Positions 1 through 7,471 of a DNA stretch of 64,000 nt are shown piece by piece. Source of the DNA: JACCZX01 sp963791315 (lineage in GTDB: Bacteria > Pseudomonadota > Gammaproteobacteria > Burkholderiales > Burkholderiaceae_F); the NCBI GenBank assembly GCA_963791315.1, contig CAWBRQ010000003.1:115059-179058 (forward strand), read 5' to 3'. Below the pieces are notes generated by a model, which did not search any database, was not told the DNA's origin, and saw nothing but the letters and a program-made list of their open reading frames with translations. How positions within the stretch are numbered: position 1 is the stretch's first letter; the number at the start of each line of letters is the position of its first letter. Both the position numbers and the translations under genes were made by a program.

Positions 1-61
1 GGACCGAGTGTAGTTCGCGGCAGTGAAGCGCGCATGTTTACCCCTACACTTTGGGCGATCG

Positions 62-628
62 ATGACCGATTCCGCGCAGCTGCAAAACGACCTTGCCCGC
101 GTCGCCCTAGGCGATCGCGCCGCATTTGCGCGCGTTTATCAAGCCACCAGTGCGCATCTGTTTGGCGTCGCGCTTCGTATATTGAATCGGCGCGACGTGG
201 CCGAGGACGTTTTGCAGGAGGCATTCGTGAGTGTCTGGCATCACGCGGGCAGTTATCAGGTCGCCAGCGGCCAGCCGATGACATGGTTGATTTCGATTGT
301 TCGCAACAAGGCGCTCGATGTCGTGCGCAGCGCGGCTGTGCGGCATGAGACCGAGATGCCGTTGACCGCTGAAGGCGAAGCAATCGATGTTCAGGACGAT
401 CGGCCCAGTCCTCTGCAGCTGTTGACGCAGGCCACCGATGCGCTGGCGATTCGTGGCTGCATGGAGGCGCTCGATGCTTCGCATCGGCAGTGCCTGGCGC
501 TCGCTTACTACCAGGGCATGTCGCACTCCGAAGTGGCAACGCATATGCGCGCTCCATTGGGCAGCGTGAAGGCGTGGGTGCGGCGCGGCCTTGAACGATT
601 GAAGAAGTGCCTGGAGAGCGGCCAGTGA
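62..628 (+). CDS. ECF-type RNA polymerase sigma factor
   Basis: A 188-residue sigma-70 family protein of the extracytoplasmic-function class, which directs RNA polymerase to stress promoters. Region 2 (about residues 15-85) contains the core-binding segment with VLQEAF followed by a WHHAGSY stretch. Region 4 (about 125-180) is a helix-turn-helix with YYQGMSHSEVA and GSVKAWVRRGLERLK. The ATG at 62 is preferred over an upstream in-frame start at 23 because family members begin close to region 2. The stop overlaps the GTG start of the anti-sigma gene, so the two are translationally coupled. The pairing resembles the SigK/RskA arrangement; the inducing signal is unknown. Confidence 0.9.
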   Translation: MTDSAQLQNDLARVALGDRAAFARVYQATSAHLFGVALRILNRRDVAEDVLQEAFVSVWHHAGSYQVASGQPMTWLISIVRNKALDVVRSAAVRHETEMPLTAEGEAIDVQDDRPSPLQLLTQATDALAIRGCMEALDASHRQCLALAYYQGMSHSEVATHMRAPLGSVKAWVRRGLERLKKCLESGQ

Positions 629-1362
629 ATTACAACCGCGCCGATCTACTCGATCGCCTGGCGTCTGAGTACGTGCTGGGCACGCTGCACGGTGCTGCGC
701 GGCGACGCTTTGACAAGCTGCTGACCGAGTCTCCGGCCGCGCGCACCGCGGTGCAGGCCTGGGAGATACGGTTGGCCGCGCTGGCCTCGTCGGTACCGTC
801 CGTTGCGCCATCATCGCGTGTGTGGACGGCGACCGAAGCGCGGATTGCCTCGACCGCTTTGCGCCGCGGGTCGCGACCTTCCTGGTGGTCGAGCCTATGG
901 AAGCCGGCGCTCGGCTTTGCATTGGGTGCAGCGTTGACGGTTGCACTCGTGCAGATGATGCCGGGTGCTTTTGTTTCGCTCGACGAGCTCGCGCAGCGCG
1001 AGCAGGCATTGCCGCAAAGCTACGTCGGCCTGTTGCTCGACCGCGAAAATCTGCCCACGTTGTTGATCAGCTCGACCCGGCATGGCACGCGCGTCACCGT
1101 CAAGTCGCTGCGTCCGGTCGCGGTACCAGCCGGCAAGGTCGCGCAGGTGTGGGCGCTGCCGAAAGAGGGTGCTGCATTCCCAATCGGTGTTGCCGTTCCA
1201 ACCAAGCCGCCGGGCAGCACGTCATTTGAAATGAGTGCCACGTCGGAGAAGTTGCTCACCAATGTGACGCGGCTCGCGGTCTCGTTCGAAGATGCGCCGG
1301 CGCGTGCGGGTGCCACGCCCGCCGAATTCGTTCTTCTTGGCCCCTGCGTCAAGCTTTGGTAG
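625..1362 (+). CDS. anti-sigma factor, RskA/anti-sigma-K type
   Basis: A 245-residue predicted inner-membrane anti-sigma factor. A cytoplasmic N-terminal half (DLLDRLASEYVLGTL, typical of this family) would hold the sigma factor. One transmembrane helix lies near residues 93-113 and is followed by a periplasmic C-terminal anti-sigma-K domain of about 130 residues. The GTG at 625 is chosen because GGAGAG lies 6 bases upstream and because it overlaps the TGA of the sigma gene. The N-terminal part shows no zinc-binding HxxxCxxC motif, so this is not a ZAS-type factor. It is presumed to release the sigma factor under envelope or oxidative stress. Confidence 0.87.
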   Translation: MNYNRADLLDRLASEYVLGTLHGAARRRFDKLLTESPAARTAVQAWEIRLAALASSVPSVAPSSRVWTATEARIASTALRRGSRPSWWSSLWKPALGFALGAALTVALVQMMPGAFVSLDELAQREQALPQSYVGLLLDRENLPTLLISSTRHGTRVTVKSLRPVAVPAGKVAQVWALPKEGAAFPIGVAVPTKPPGSTSFEMSATSEKLLTNVTRLAVSFEDAPARAGATPAEFVLLGPCVKLW

Positions 1363-1454
1363 AAAAACTCGGCGCGCGCTGCATCCGCTTCGCAATCCGC
1401 TGCGTATGTCTGCCAGGTGCTCGATGAGCGCCACTACTACGCAGAGGAAACCGA

Positions 1455-1868
1455 ATGAAACACAGCATGATGTTTGCCGCGATCGCGGTCGTTACCCTGG
1501 CGGTTCACGCCAACCCGACGCAAATCTCCAACGGCGTTCTGGCCAGTAAGGAAGGCAAGACGCTTTACATGTTCGACAAGGATGCGTCAGGCAAAAGCAA
1601 TTGCACCGGCGGTTGTGCCGCGGCATGGCCTCCGTTCGTGGTCGCAAACGCGGCGCTGGCGGACGGCGACTTTTCGATCGTCAAGCGCGATGACGGCACA
1701 TCGCAATGGGCGTTCAAGGGCATGCCGCTGTATTTCTTCGCGGGTGATGCCAAAGCGGGCGACACTAACGGCGACAACCAAGGCGGCGTGTGGCACGTGC
1801 TGCGCGGCGAGTCGAAGAAGACATCGGCCGCACCGCATACCAGCTACAGCGCGGGCTACCGCTACTAA
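1455..1868 (+). CDS. secreted COG4315-type repeat protein
   Basis: A 137-residue exported protein with an N-terminal signal peptide (cleavage after about residue 19, VHA|N). It has two copies of the short repeat typical of the COG4315 / Lipoprotein_15 family: one around LYMFDKDASGKSNCTGGCAA with the conserved paired cysteines, the second around MPLYFFAGDAKAGDTNGD. Family members are periplasmic or envelope proteins of unknown biochemical role, often encoded beside ECF sigma/anti-sigma pairs, as here. A GAGGAAA ribosome-binding site at about 1442 precedes the ATG. Position suggests it may belong to the regulon of the upstream sigma factor, which is inference. Confidence 0.82.
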   Translation: MKHSMMFAAIAVVTLAVHANPTQISNGVLASKEGKTLYMFDKDASGKSNCTGGCAAAWPPFVVANAALADGDFSIVKRDDGTSQWAFKGMPLYFFAGDAKAGDTNGDNQGGVWHVLRGESKKTSAAPHTSYSAGYRY

Positions 1869-1880
1869 CCGGTGGCAATC

Positions 1881-1907
1881 GCGTCCGACCTGTGAGGGGT
1901 CGGACGC
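1881..1907 (+). terminator. hairpin downstream of the COG4315-type gene
   Basis: A perfect 10-bp inverted repeat (GCGTCCGACC and GGTCGGACGC) with a 7-base loop lies 12 bases after the stop of the upstream gene. There is no U-run after it, so it could be a weak terminator or an mRNA-stabilising hairpin separating the sigma cluster from the Bug receptor gene. Confidence 0.5.
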
Positions 1908-2014
1908 GCGTCGCGCTCACTGCCCGCAAGCGATACCTTCATGGAAAGGGCCGGCTAACGCTGGTGACCGAGCGGTAAGATGTTCGCGGACCTTCACGAA
2001 CTGTGCGGATCATC

Positions 2015-2998
2015 ATGTCAGACACATTGCGTCGCTTGCTTGATGCTGCAATCGCGATCGTCTTCGCGTCGGCAACCAGCTTCGCATCGGCGCAACCGTA
2101 TCCGTCGAAGCCAATCAGATTGATCGTGCCACTGGCGCCCGGAAGCACCGCCGATATCGCCTCCCGCTTTACCGCAAACGAACTCGGCAAGGCACTCGGA
2201 CAGAGCGTCGTAGTCGAAAATAAAACCGGTGCGGGCGGCACCATCGCGATGGCAGAGCTCGCGCGTTCTGCTCCCGACGGCTACACCATCGGCTTCGCGT
2301 CGCAAGGCACGCTCGTATTCAATCAGGGCATCTACGCCAAGCCGGGCTACGACTCAACGAAAGACTTCGCGCCAATCGCGCTACTCGGCGGCGTGTCGAA
2401 CGTGATGATCGTTCATCCGACCAACAAGGCAAGCGCGCCATCGGACGTGATTGCCATCGCCAAGGCGAAACCGGGCGAATTGACTTTCTCGTCAGGGGGC
2501 GCCGGCACCAGTCATCACTTGTCCGGCGTTTTATTCGGGCGCGTCACCGGTACCGAGCTCGTGCACGTGCCATACAAGGGCGCACCACAAGGCGTGCTGG
2601 CGGTAATGGCGAATGAAGTGACGATGGGATTTTTCAATACGCCGACGGTCATCAGCCAAATCAAGGACGGCAAGGTCAAGGCGCTGGGAGTAACCAGCCT
2701 TGCGCGCTCACCGTTGTTGCCGAATGTGCCGACGCTCGACGAGCAAGGCGTCAAGGGATACGAGGTCAACACCTGGTTTGGATTCGTCGCACCGGCCGGT
2801 ACTCCACCCGAGGTCGTTAACCGCCTCAATACCGAGCTGAACAGGATTTTCGGCAGCGCTGAAGCAAAAGAAAAGCTGGCACCGCAAGGGTTCGATCTAT
2901 CGCCGCCCATTACACCAGCGGCATTCGGAAAACTCATTGCCGACGATATGACGCGCTGGGTGCCGATCGTCAAGGCATCCGGGGCAAAGGCGGACTGA
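2015..2998 (+). CDS. Bug-family tripartite tricarboxylate transporter substrate-binding protein
   Basis: A 327-residue periplasmic solute receptor of the Bug/TctC family. A signal peptide ends near SFASAQ, and the mature part begins with the family hallmark YPSKPIRLIVPLAPGSTADI. Further conserved blocks are VVENKTGAGGTIA, SPDGYTI, PYKGAPQ and LPNVPTLDEQG. These proteins bind carboxylated ligands, and hundreds of paralogues occur in Burkholderiales, most without linked TctAB membrane subunits. This one also has no transporter partner beside it. The ATG at 2015 is chosen over an in-frame GTG at 2003; neither has a strong ribosome-binding site. The ligand cannot be read from sequence. Confidence 0.9.
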   Translation: MSDTLRRLLDAAIAIVFASATSFASAQPYPSKPIRLIVPLAPGSTADIASRFTANELGKALGQSVVVENKTGAGGTIAMAELARSAPDGYTIGFASQGTLVFNQGIYAKPGYDSTKDFAPIALLGGVSNVMIVHPTNKASAPSDVIAIAKAKPGELTFSSGGAGTSHHLSGVLFGRVTGTELVHVPYKGAPQGVLAVMANEVTMGFFNTPTVISQIKDGKVKALGVTSLARSPLLPNVPTLDEQGVKGYEVNTWFGFVAPAGTPPEVVNRLNTELNRIFGSAEAKEKLAPQGFDLSPPITPAAFGKLIADDMTRWVPIVKASGAKAD

Positions 2999-3131
2999 AG
3001 CCATAGCGCAACTTGCCGCGAGCTGATTTCTGGCAGCAAATTGGAACCGCGCGAACGCCATTGAACATAGCGAATCTACTAACTGAGTCGCGATTGACAT
3101 CGTGTGTTATCCGGCGCATCGTGCCTCGGCC

Positions 3132-3632
3132 ATGGACGCACGCCCGGTCTCGATAGCCCTCGTTGCAGCGACGCTAGCCGTCGCTCCGCACGCCGCAATG
3201 TCCGAAATCTACAAGTGGACCGAGGCGGACGGCGTGGTGCATTACAGCAACACGCCTCCACCGAAGTCGAAAAACGGGCGTCAGGTCGGAAATGAATCGG
3301 GCACCCTCAGCGTCGTACCCGGCATGTCGAAGGAGGAAAAGGACCGGTTGCGCGAACGCGAGGATCAGCTGCGTCTGCAGCGCCTTGAACGCGAAGTCGA
3401 GGAGCTGCGTGCCCGTGAATTGGCACGCGAACACGCTCAACCGGAGGTCATTTACACCGACGTATATGTACCGGCGTACGGGTACGGGCGACCGTTGCAT
3501 AGGCGCAATACTGATGATGTGAAGCCGCGCCCGGAACAGCCGATCGCCAAACCCAGACCGCCTCAGCGAACGCCGCCTATGGAGGATCTAAGCGCCCCTC
3601 GTTCACCCACTGGAGCCCTAAGCCGGCGCTAG
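3132..3632 (+). CDS. DUF4124 domain-containing secreted protein
   Basis: A 166-residue protein with a signal peptide (residues 1 to about 23) followed by the short DUF4124 module with its hallmark IYKWTEADGVVHYSNTPP. A charged coiled-coil follows (about residues 65-105, rich in EKDRLRERE-type repeats), then a proline/arginine-rich low-complexity tail. DUF4124 proteins are envelope proteins of unknown function common in beta- and gammaproteobacteria. An in-frame start at 3102 would place residues ahead of a normal signal peptide, so the ATG at 3132 is preferred. No operon partner is evident. Confidence 0.8.
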   Translation: MDARPVSIALVAATLAVAPHAAMSEIYKWTEADGVVHYSNTPPPKSKNGRQVGNESGTLSVVPGMSKEEKDRLREREDQLRLQRLEREVEELRARELAREHAQPEVIYTDVYVPAYGYGRPLHRRNTDDVKPRPEQPIAKPRPPQRTPPMEDLSAPRSPTGALSRR

Positions 3633-3675
3633 TTTGGATAGCGAGCGGTCGGGCCGCGCACCTCGCGAGGACACC

Positions 3676-4068
3676 GTGAACAAACTTCTCTTTGCCATTG
3701 CGCTTGCAGCTCTCGCAGTACCCGTCAGCTTTGCGGGCATGTACGACCAGCCGTATGCCATCGTCGAATCAGGCGACGCATCGGAGGTGCGGAATGAGGC
3801 GCGCCTTGCGATCAGCAAGGTGGATGGTAAGAGCACGCGCAACCCGCGTAAGAGCGATCCGATCGCGCCCGGCAAGCACAGCATCACGTTGCACTTCGAG
3901 AGCGCGCGGGGACTCTTCCGCCCTGCGTCTCTCGACGTCGAGATCGACCTGCAAGCCTGCACGCGCTACCGCATCGTGGCGAACTACGAGAATAAGACGG
4001 GAGGAGATTGGAAACCGAAGGTCTATTCCGAGTCGATCGGCGAATGCGTCAGGAAATTCAAGAAGTGA
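3676..4068 (+). CDS. hypothetical secreted protein
   Basis: A 130-residue protein with a clear signal peptide (LLFAIALAALAVPVSFA) and no family I recognise with certainty. The mature part contains a segment (GKHSITLHFESARG followed by VEIDLQACTRYRIVANYENK) that resembles small envelope proteins describing a peptidase-associated or carbohydrate-binding-like beta sandwich. Two cysteines (in QACT and GECV) could form a disulfide. The GTG at 3676 directly opens the signal peptide and is preferred to an upstream ATG at 3634. It follows the DUF4124 gene by 43 bases and may be co-transcribed with it. Confidence 0.65.
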   Translation: MNKLLFAIALAALAVPVSFAGMYDQPYAIVESGDASEVRNEARLAISKVDGKSTRNPRKSDPIAPGKHSITLHFESARGLFRPASLDVEIDLQACTRYRIVANYENKTGGDWKPKVYSESIGECVRKFKK

Positions 4069-4092
4069 GATGCAGCGCACGCCGCTCTCAAA

Positions 4093-4302
4093 CTAAATCT
4101 CCGGCTTCGCGTCCCATTTGGGCTTGGTCTCGCGGCCCCACTTTTTTGGGTCCTCGTTGTGCATCTTCTCCATGGCCTTTGCAGTATCGGGATGCCTCTC
4201 CATTACGTGCTTGGTCATGGTCTTGACCATTTCATCCCAGGTTGGCGCTGATAGCTTTTGATCGCAAGGTCCACCAAGTTCGCGGCAGCTCATAACCTTC
4301 AT
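4093..4302 (-). CDS. DUF1059 family small protein
   Basis: A 69-residue cytoplasmic protein of the DUF1059 family, with the characteristic MSCRELGGPCDQKLSA opening (two cysteines) and a helical histidine-containing middle (TKHVMERHPDT). The ATG at 4302 has GGAG 8 bases upstream. Function of the family is unknown. Its position is notable: it is transcribed leftward away from a LexA box and attI site (4456-4585), exactly where an integron integrase gene would normally lie. It may therefore have replaced the integrase and could now be under the LexA-controlled promoter. That regulatory link is inference. Confidence 0.75.
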   Translation of the reverse strand: MKVMSCRELGGPCDQKLSAPTWDEMVKTMTKHVMERHPDTAKAMEKMHNEDPKKWGRETKPKWDAKPEI

Positions 4303-4455
4303 CGGAACGCTCCATTTCCCGTGAATGAGACAGCGTTGCCGCAATCGACGTGCCCAAGTACAGCCAAGTGCCAGCGCGACTCAGTTGCCGAAAATGGCAC
4401 TGGACGTGCGTCAACGTCTCGAATCTGCGGTTGCGGTTTTTCTCGGATTTGTTAG
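4303..4455. other. scar between DUF1059 gene and LexA box; integrase gene missing
   Basis: This 153-base stretch lies where intI would begin in a normal integron. Its right edge (about 4425-4455) resembles the segment just upstream of and including the intI1 start in class 1 integrons (a GCGGTTTTT-like tract and TTGTTA next to the LexA box). The ATG itself is not preserved, and none of the tyrosine-recombinase motifs can be found in any frame. I interpret it as the deletion junction that removed the integrase. Confidence 0.5.
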
Positions 4456-4475
4456 TACTGTAGATATATACAGTA
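4456..4475. promoter_or_regulatory. LexA box at the integron platform
   Basis: TACTG TAGATATATA CAGTA is a near-perfect SOS box of the CTGT-N8-ACAG form. In integrons the LexA site overlaps the integrase promoter next to attI, and here the attI core lies about 104 bases to the right, a similar spacing. With the integrase gone, the leftward promoter would read toward the DUF1059 gene. Confidence 0.85.
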
Positions 4476-4585
4476 TTCAGCCCGAAAGCCAGTACTCATG
4501 CGGCTTGGCGACGAACGGGCGGTCCGTGTTAAACCGCACCCGCCACATTAAGGAGCAGAATGGTGCGGTCTAAAACACGTTAGAG
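4476..4585 (+). other. attI: attI recombination site, class 1-like
   Basis: The region ends in a core site GTTAGAG (4579-4585). Its last 45 bases share short blocks with attI1 as I remember it: TTA-GGAGCAG near 4548 and TCTAAAACA just before the core. An inverted repeat (CGTGTTAAACCGCAC near 4525 and GTGCGGTCTAAAACACG near 4563) gives the site partial attC-like symmetry. Its position, immediately right of the LexA box and left of the first cassette, fits attI rather than a cassette attC. Cassette 1 starts directly after it. Confidence 0.7.
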
Positions 4586-4590
4586 CGCAA

Positions 4591-4977
4591 ATGGAACGCG
4601 CCATTGAATTGGTCAACTCGGGAGTTGGGCACGTTGCTCAGTTGACTGCGCTCTTGGCGAGCCTAAAGGCGCACGACATCGCGTTGTTCGAGCATGCAAT
4701 ATTTAATGCTGGGTTTTGGGAGCTTTGTGCTAGTTGTGGGACGCGCTCACGATCGATGAAATTCTCGTGGGACGGACGTGAGTTCTCCCTCGATGTGAGT
4801 CGAAGCGGTGTTGGCAATTTGAGCGCTACTCCGAAGTGGCAGCATGTCGCTAACACCACGGTTGCAAATGGCGAAGGCCTTTTCGAACAATACTGTCTCG
4901 CACGAGGAGAGAATTTGCGATCTAACATGTCGTTGGAGAGCCGACGCTCTACGAGCGCGGCTCAACTCAGACGTTAG
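4591..4977 (+). CDS. cassette 1 hypothetical protein
   Basis: A 128-residue protein that I do not recognise. It starts 6 bases after the attI core, and its reading frame runs through the whole attC, stopping at the TAG inside the GTTAGGC core. The N-terminal half is helical (IELVNSGVGHVAQLTALLASLKAHD); the middle has a CxxC-like pair (ELCASCGTRS); the last 20 residues are attC-encoded and probably not conserved. As the cassette next to attI it would be the most recently inserted one under the standard integron model. No signal peptide or membrane segment is seen. Confidence 0.6.
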   Translation: MERAIELVNSGVGHVAQLTALLASLKAHDIALFEHAIFNAGFWELCASCGTRSRSMKFSWDGREFSLDVSRSGVGNLSATPKWQHVANTTVANGEGLFEQYCLARGENLRSNMSLESRRSTSAAQLRR

Positions 4978-4979
4978 GC
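4920..4979 (+). repeat. attC site of cassette 1
   Basis: A 60-base imperfect palindrome from ATCTAAC (R'') to GTTAGGC (R'). The arms CTAACATGTCGTTGGAGAGCC and GGCTCAACTCAGACGTTAG pair with a few extrahelical bases. It differs in sequence from the other attC sites of the array, suggesting a separate origin. Confidence 0.8.
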
Positions 4980-5044
4980 CCCACCGACAACCACCGAGAG
5001 TGGGGTTCCAGCTCTCCCACACCTCAAGGCGAAGGAGAATTCGA

Positions 5045-5742
5045 ATGACTCAGGTTCCGCGACACTCGTCCGCATTTGCATTGCTACTGGCAGGGCTCCT
5101 GATTACGGCACCAACTGGAGCGCTCACGCTCAAAGCACAGAAATCTTCGCGCCGACGACTGGTAGCGGACCTGGCGTGCTTTTGATCTCCGGGGTTTCCG
5201 GAACCGCCCTATACCAAGATTTCGGTCGGGCCGTTGCCGACTTGGGTTACACGGCGATCCTGGTGAGCGGAAAGGACGTATCGAACCAACCAGGCGAGGC
5301 AACTGAAAACTTACGGAAGATACTTGCCACAATCCGCTCGGACTCAAGAGTGAAGCCTGGAAAGATCGCGGTCGTAGGCTTCTCGCTGGGCGGTGGAGGA
5401 GCACTACTCCACGCATCAAACGAACCCGAACTTTTTTCCGCCGTGGCCGCCTACTATCCCGCTGTGACTCGTTTGCCGAGCATCGCTGATACAGCAACGC
5501 GAGTGACTGTCCCGACGCTGATACTCGCCGGAGAGAAAGACAAATTCAATAACTGCTGCCTCATCGAGTCCATCCGCGAGTTCGAGGCGGCGGCCAAGGC
5601 AGGCGGACGGCCGGTAACGGTCGTCACATATCCGGAAGCTGAACACGCATTCAACCTTAAGGTGCCAATGTTCAGGCCCGACGATGCGGCAGACGCGTGG
5701 CAAAGAGTGCAAGAGTTCTTGGTCAAATTCCGTCCAAAGTGA
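5045..5742 (+). pseudogene. dienelactone hydrolase-like alpha/beta hydrolase, exported (frameshifted)
   Basis: Cassette 2. An ATG at 5045 opens a signal peptide (FALLLAGLLITAPT) in one frame. From about 5120 the mature protein continues in another frame (AHAQSTEIFAP, then LLISGVSG), so one base has been gained or lost near 5110-5122. The mature part is a dienelactone hydrolase-family alpha/beta hydrolase with nucleophile elbow GFSLGGGG, acid residue in LAGEKDK and histidine in EAEHAFN. A GTG at 5176 could still start a truncated, non-exported form of 188 residues. The stop lies 1 base before attC. Either a recent pseudogene or a sequence error; substrate unknown. Confidence 0.75.
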
Positions 5743-5743
5743 G

Positions 5744-5819
5744 GCCTAACCCCTCCATCGAGCGGACGTCCCCAGGCGGCTTCGCGCCCTTGGCCCGCCG
5801 CTCACGTCGGACGTTAGGC
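5744..5819 (+). repeat. attC site of cassette 2
   Basis: A 76-base palindrome from GCCTAAC to GTTAGGC. Internal sequence TCCATCGAGCGGACGT pairs with CCCGCCGCTCACGTCGGACG-type sequence on the right arm. It belongs to the main attC family of this array, shared with the sites at 6859, 7472 and 8119. Confidence 0.92.
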
Positions 5820-5834
5820 CGCAGGCCATTCGCC

Positions 5835-6271
5835 ATGCGACTGTGGACGCTTCAGCCGCCAAGTACCTTGACGCGCAGGGCGTGGTCACGCTTTGGCGCG
5901 AGGCGCTACTCGCCCGCGAGGTGCTTCGTGGGCGCACCTATGGTTATCGCCAGACACCCGCAATTGATGCGGTTTCGGTCTTGTGCTTCGCCTCGCTCTG
6001 CGATCGAACCGATATCTTGCGCTTGTCTACGCCGAAGCTCGCTCTCGCGGCTACGCGTTCGATCAATCCAAGCTTGGCCGCCTGGGATCCGGACAACGCA
6101 TTCTCGTCGCCGACGGACAATTGCAATACGAATGGGCTTGGCTTCTGAGTAAGTTCGGCGGCGCAGTCGCTTCTGTTCATCGTCGTCACCTCGGTGTTTC
6201 CCATCCTGTGGCGCATTGCCACTGTTTCGATCACACCGGGTCCGATTGCCAGTGCGGCAGCATGTGCATGA
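5835..6271 (+). pseudogene. pyrimidine dimer DNA glycosylase / endonuclease V-like gene, broken
   Basis: Cassette 3. The pieces MRLWTLQP, AKYLDAQGVVTLWREALLA, RGRTYGYR, RHPQLMRF, YAEARSRGYAFDQSK and DGQLQYEWAWLLSKF follow in order, and together match the small bacterial pyrimidine-dimer glycosylase family. They lie in three different frames with about four shifts (near 5850, 5945, 6005 and 6215), and the end (ILWRIATVSITPGPIAS) stops at 6269-6271. An intact enzyme would excise UV photoproducts. This is a decayed cassette unless every shift is a read error, which is unlikely for four in 430 bases. Confidence 0.75.
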
Positions 6272-6278
6272 CGCTGCA

Positions 6279-6358
6279 GCCTAACCGGGCGGTCAACACG
6301 GACGCCGACCGGTGGGGCTGCGCACGCGGTCGGCCGCCGGTTACCTTACTCGTTAGGC
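6279..6358 (+). repeat. attC site of cassette 3
   Basis: An 80-base imperfect palindrome, GCCTAAC to GTTAGGC, with arms around CCGGGCGGTCAACACGGACG and GGTTACCTTACTCGTTAG. It is closely related to the site at 8765 and forms a second attC family. Confidence 0.9.
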
Positions 6359-6419
6359 GTCACCCTCGTTCGACGGGTCACACAGACTCAAATGAGTTCT
6401 CTTGGCGCTAGGAGACGAT

Positions 6420-6797
6420 ATGACAGCCGAGTTCTTTGAAGAGAACAATCCGGGCACACGAACATTGCCGCGCTCACTGGTGACGAAGGCAGGCGGCTTG
6501 GTATTCGTTGGCGGCCAGGTAGCTAGAGACGAAAGCGGCGATGTCATCGCAGGCGGCATTGAAGCCCATACGCGTCAAACGATGAAAAATGTCGCCGCCG
6601 CGCTCGCATTGGCCGGTTGCAGGCTCGAGGACGTGGTGAAGACCATGGTCTGGCTCGACGACGCACGCGATTTCGATGCGTTCAATCGCACTTACAGCGA
6701 GTTCTTCCCTGGAAACAAGCCAACGCGCTCGACAATACAGGCGAAGAACATGGTCGGCACCAAGGTCGAGATCGAGGTCATTGCCTATAAGCCATGA
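6420..6797 (+). CDS. RidA family (YjgF/YER057c/UK114) protein
   Basis: Cassette 4. A 125-residue intact RidA-fold protein. Canonical RidA enzymes hydrolyse reactive enamine/imine intermediates from PLP enzymes. Visible family blocks are LVFVGGQVARDESGDV, a helix with TRQTMKNVAAALALAGC, DVVKTMVWLDDARDF, NRTYSEFFPGNKPTRST and KVEIEVIAY. The position of the catalytic arginine of the archetype is occupied within KPTRSTIQ, so activity is plausible. The ATG at 6420 follows an AGGAGA ribosome-binding site by 3-4 bases. An earlier in-frame TTG at 6402 is less likely. It is a typical small cargo gene. Confidence 0.88.
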   Translation: MTAEFFEENNPGTRTLPRSLVTKAGGLVFVGGQVARDESGDVIAGGIEAHTRQTMKNVAAALALAGCRLEDVVKTMVWLDDARDFDAFNRTYSEFFPGNKPTRSTIQAKNMVGTKVEIEVIAYKP

Positions 6798-6858
6798 CGC
6801 CGATGGCAATCTCGTCTTCATGCGTGTTCAAAACGTCGCGCCTACTTTGTGCGGCGAC

Positions 6859-6936
6859 GCCTAACCCTTCCATCGAGCGGACGTCCTCCGGCAAGCTGCG
6901 CTTGCCTGCGGCCGCCGCTCATGTCAAACGTTAGAC
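6859..6936 (+). repeat. attC site of cassette 4
   Basis: A 78-base palindrome from GCCTAAC to GTTAGAC. It belongs to the main attC family, sharing CATCGAGCGGACGT on the left arm and GCCGCTCATGTC on the right arm, but has a diverged central loop. Confidence 0.9.
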
Positions 6937-6982
6937 GCCACCACATCCCCACACTCTGATCGTCCAGTCGAAAGGTCAGCAA

Positions 6983-7429
6983 TTGAACAATGCAACCCAA
7001 ATCATCTACCCAGCGCCATGTTCGTACACGGTCGCAGACGCTAGCAAATGGTTCATCGCATCTGTGAAGCTGATACCAGACGCGGTCGCAAGCGTATTCG
7101 ACAACAGGAGCGGCTACAAGAAGCCTGGAGCCTTAAGAGTCAACTGCGACTCGGGGCTGCTCTATCGCTCTACGATCAAGAACTAGTTCAGGAGTTCTTT
7201 GCCGTGTTCCCACTCCCATCAATGTCCGAACTCCTTGAAGGGGTCCGGTCGGGTGGGCTTGATACGACGTCTGCCCAGTCTGCCATCAATGCACTCTGCA
7301 CGTTCACCGAGAGGCAAACAAGAGCATTCCCGGGCACCGTGGTGAAGCCATAGGTCTGGAATTGCGAAACGTGAATGGGCAGAACTTTGTTATGACCGAG
7401 AATGGTTGGCAGCCTATGGATTCGAACTA
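6983..7429 (+). pseudogene. cassette 5 uncharacterised gene, probably frameshifted
   Basis: No known family. A TTG at 6983 opens a 67-residue frame (NNATQIIYPAPCSY to LLYRSTIKN, stop at 7186). A second frame from about 7105 to 7353 contains LVQEFFAVFPLPSMSELLEGV, and a third ends with QNFVMTENGWQPMDSN at 7429. Segments in successive frames have ordinary protein-like composition, so one gene with one or two shifts is more likely than three overlapping genes. No signal peptide is seen. Boundaries are uncertain; only the location between two attC sites is firm. Confidence 0.35.
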
Positions 7430-7471
7430 AGCACTTCTCAAAGTGTTCTCGACGAGCGCTTCTGCAGTGGC

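Noticed and set aside
107..1009. Long minus-strand open frame opposite the sigma/anti-sigma genes
   Set aside because: Arg/Ala/Gln-rich composition and lack of any family; it is the shadow of two well-supported plus-strand genes in high-G+C sequence.
4303..4455. Possible surviving fragment of the integrase gene
   Set aside because: All frames were read; none contains tyrosine-recombinase box motifs. Only the extreme 5' edge resembles the intI1 upstream region.
4510..4585. Reading the first site of the array as an ordinary attC
   Set aside because: Its left core (GACGAAC) does not fit, its last 45 bases resemble attI1, and it lies beside a LexA box with no cassette gene before it on the same strand.
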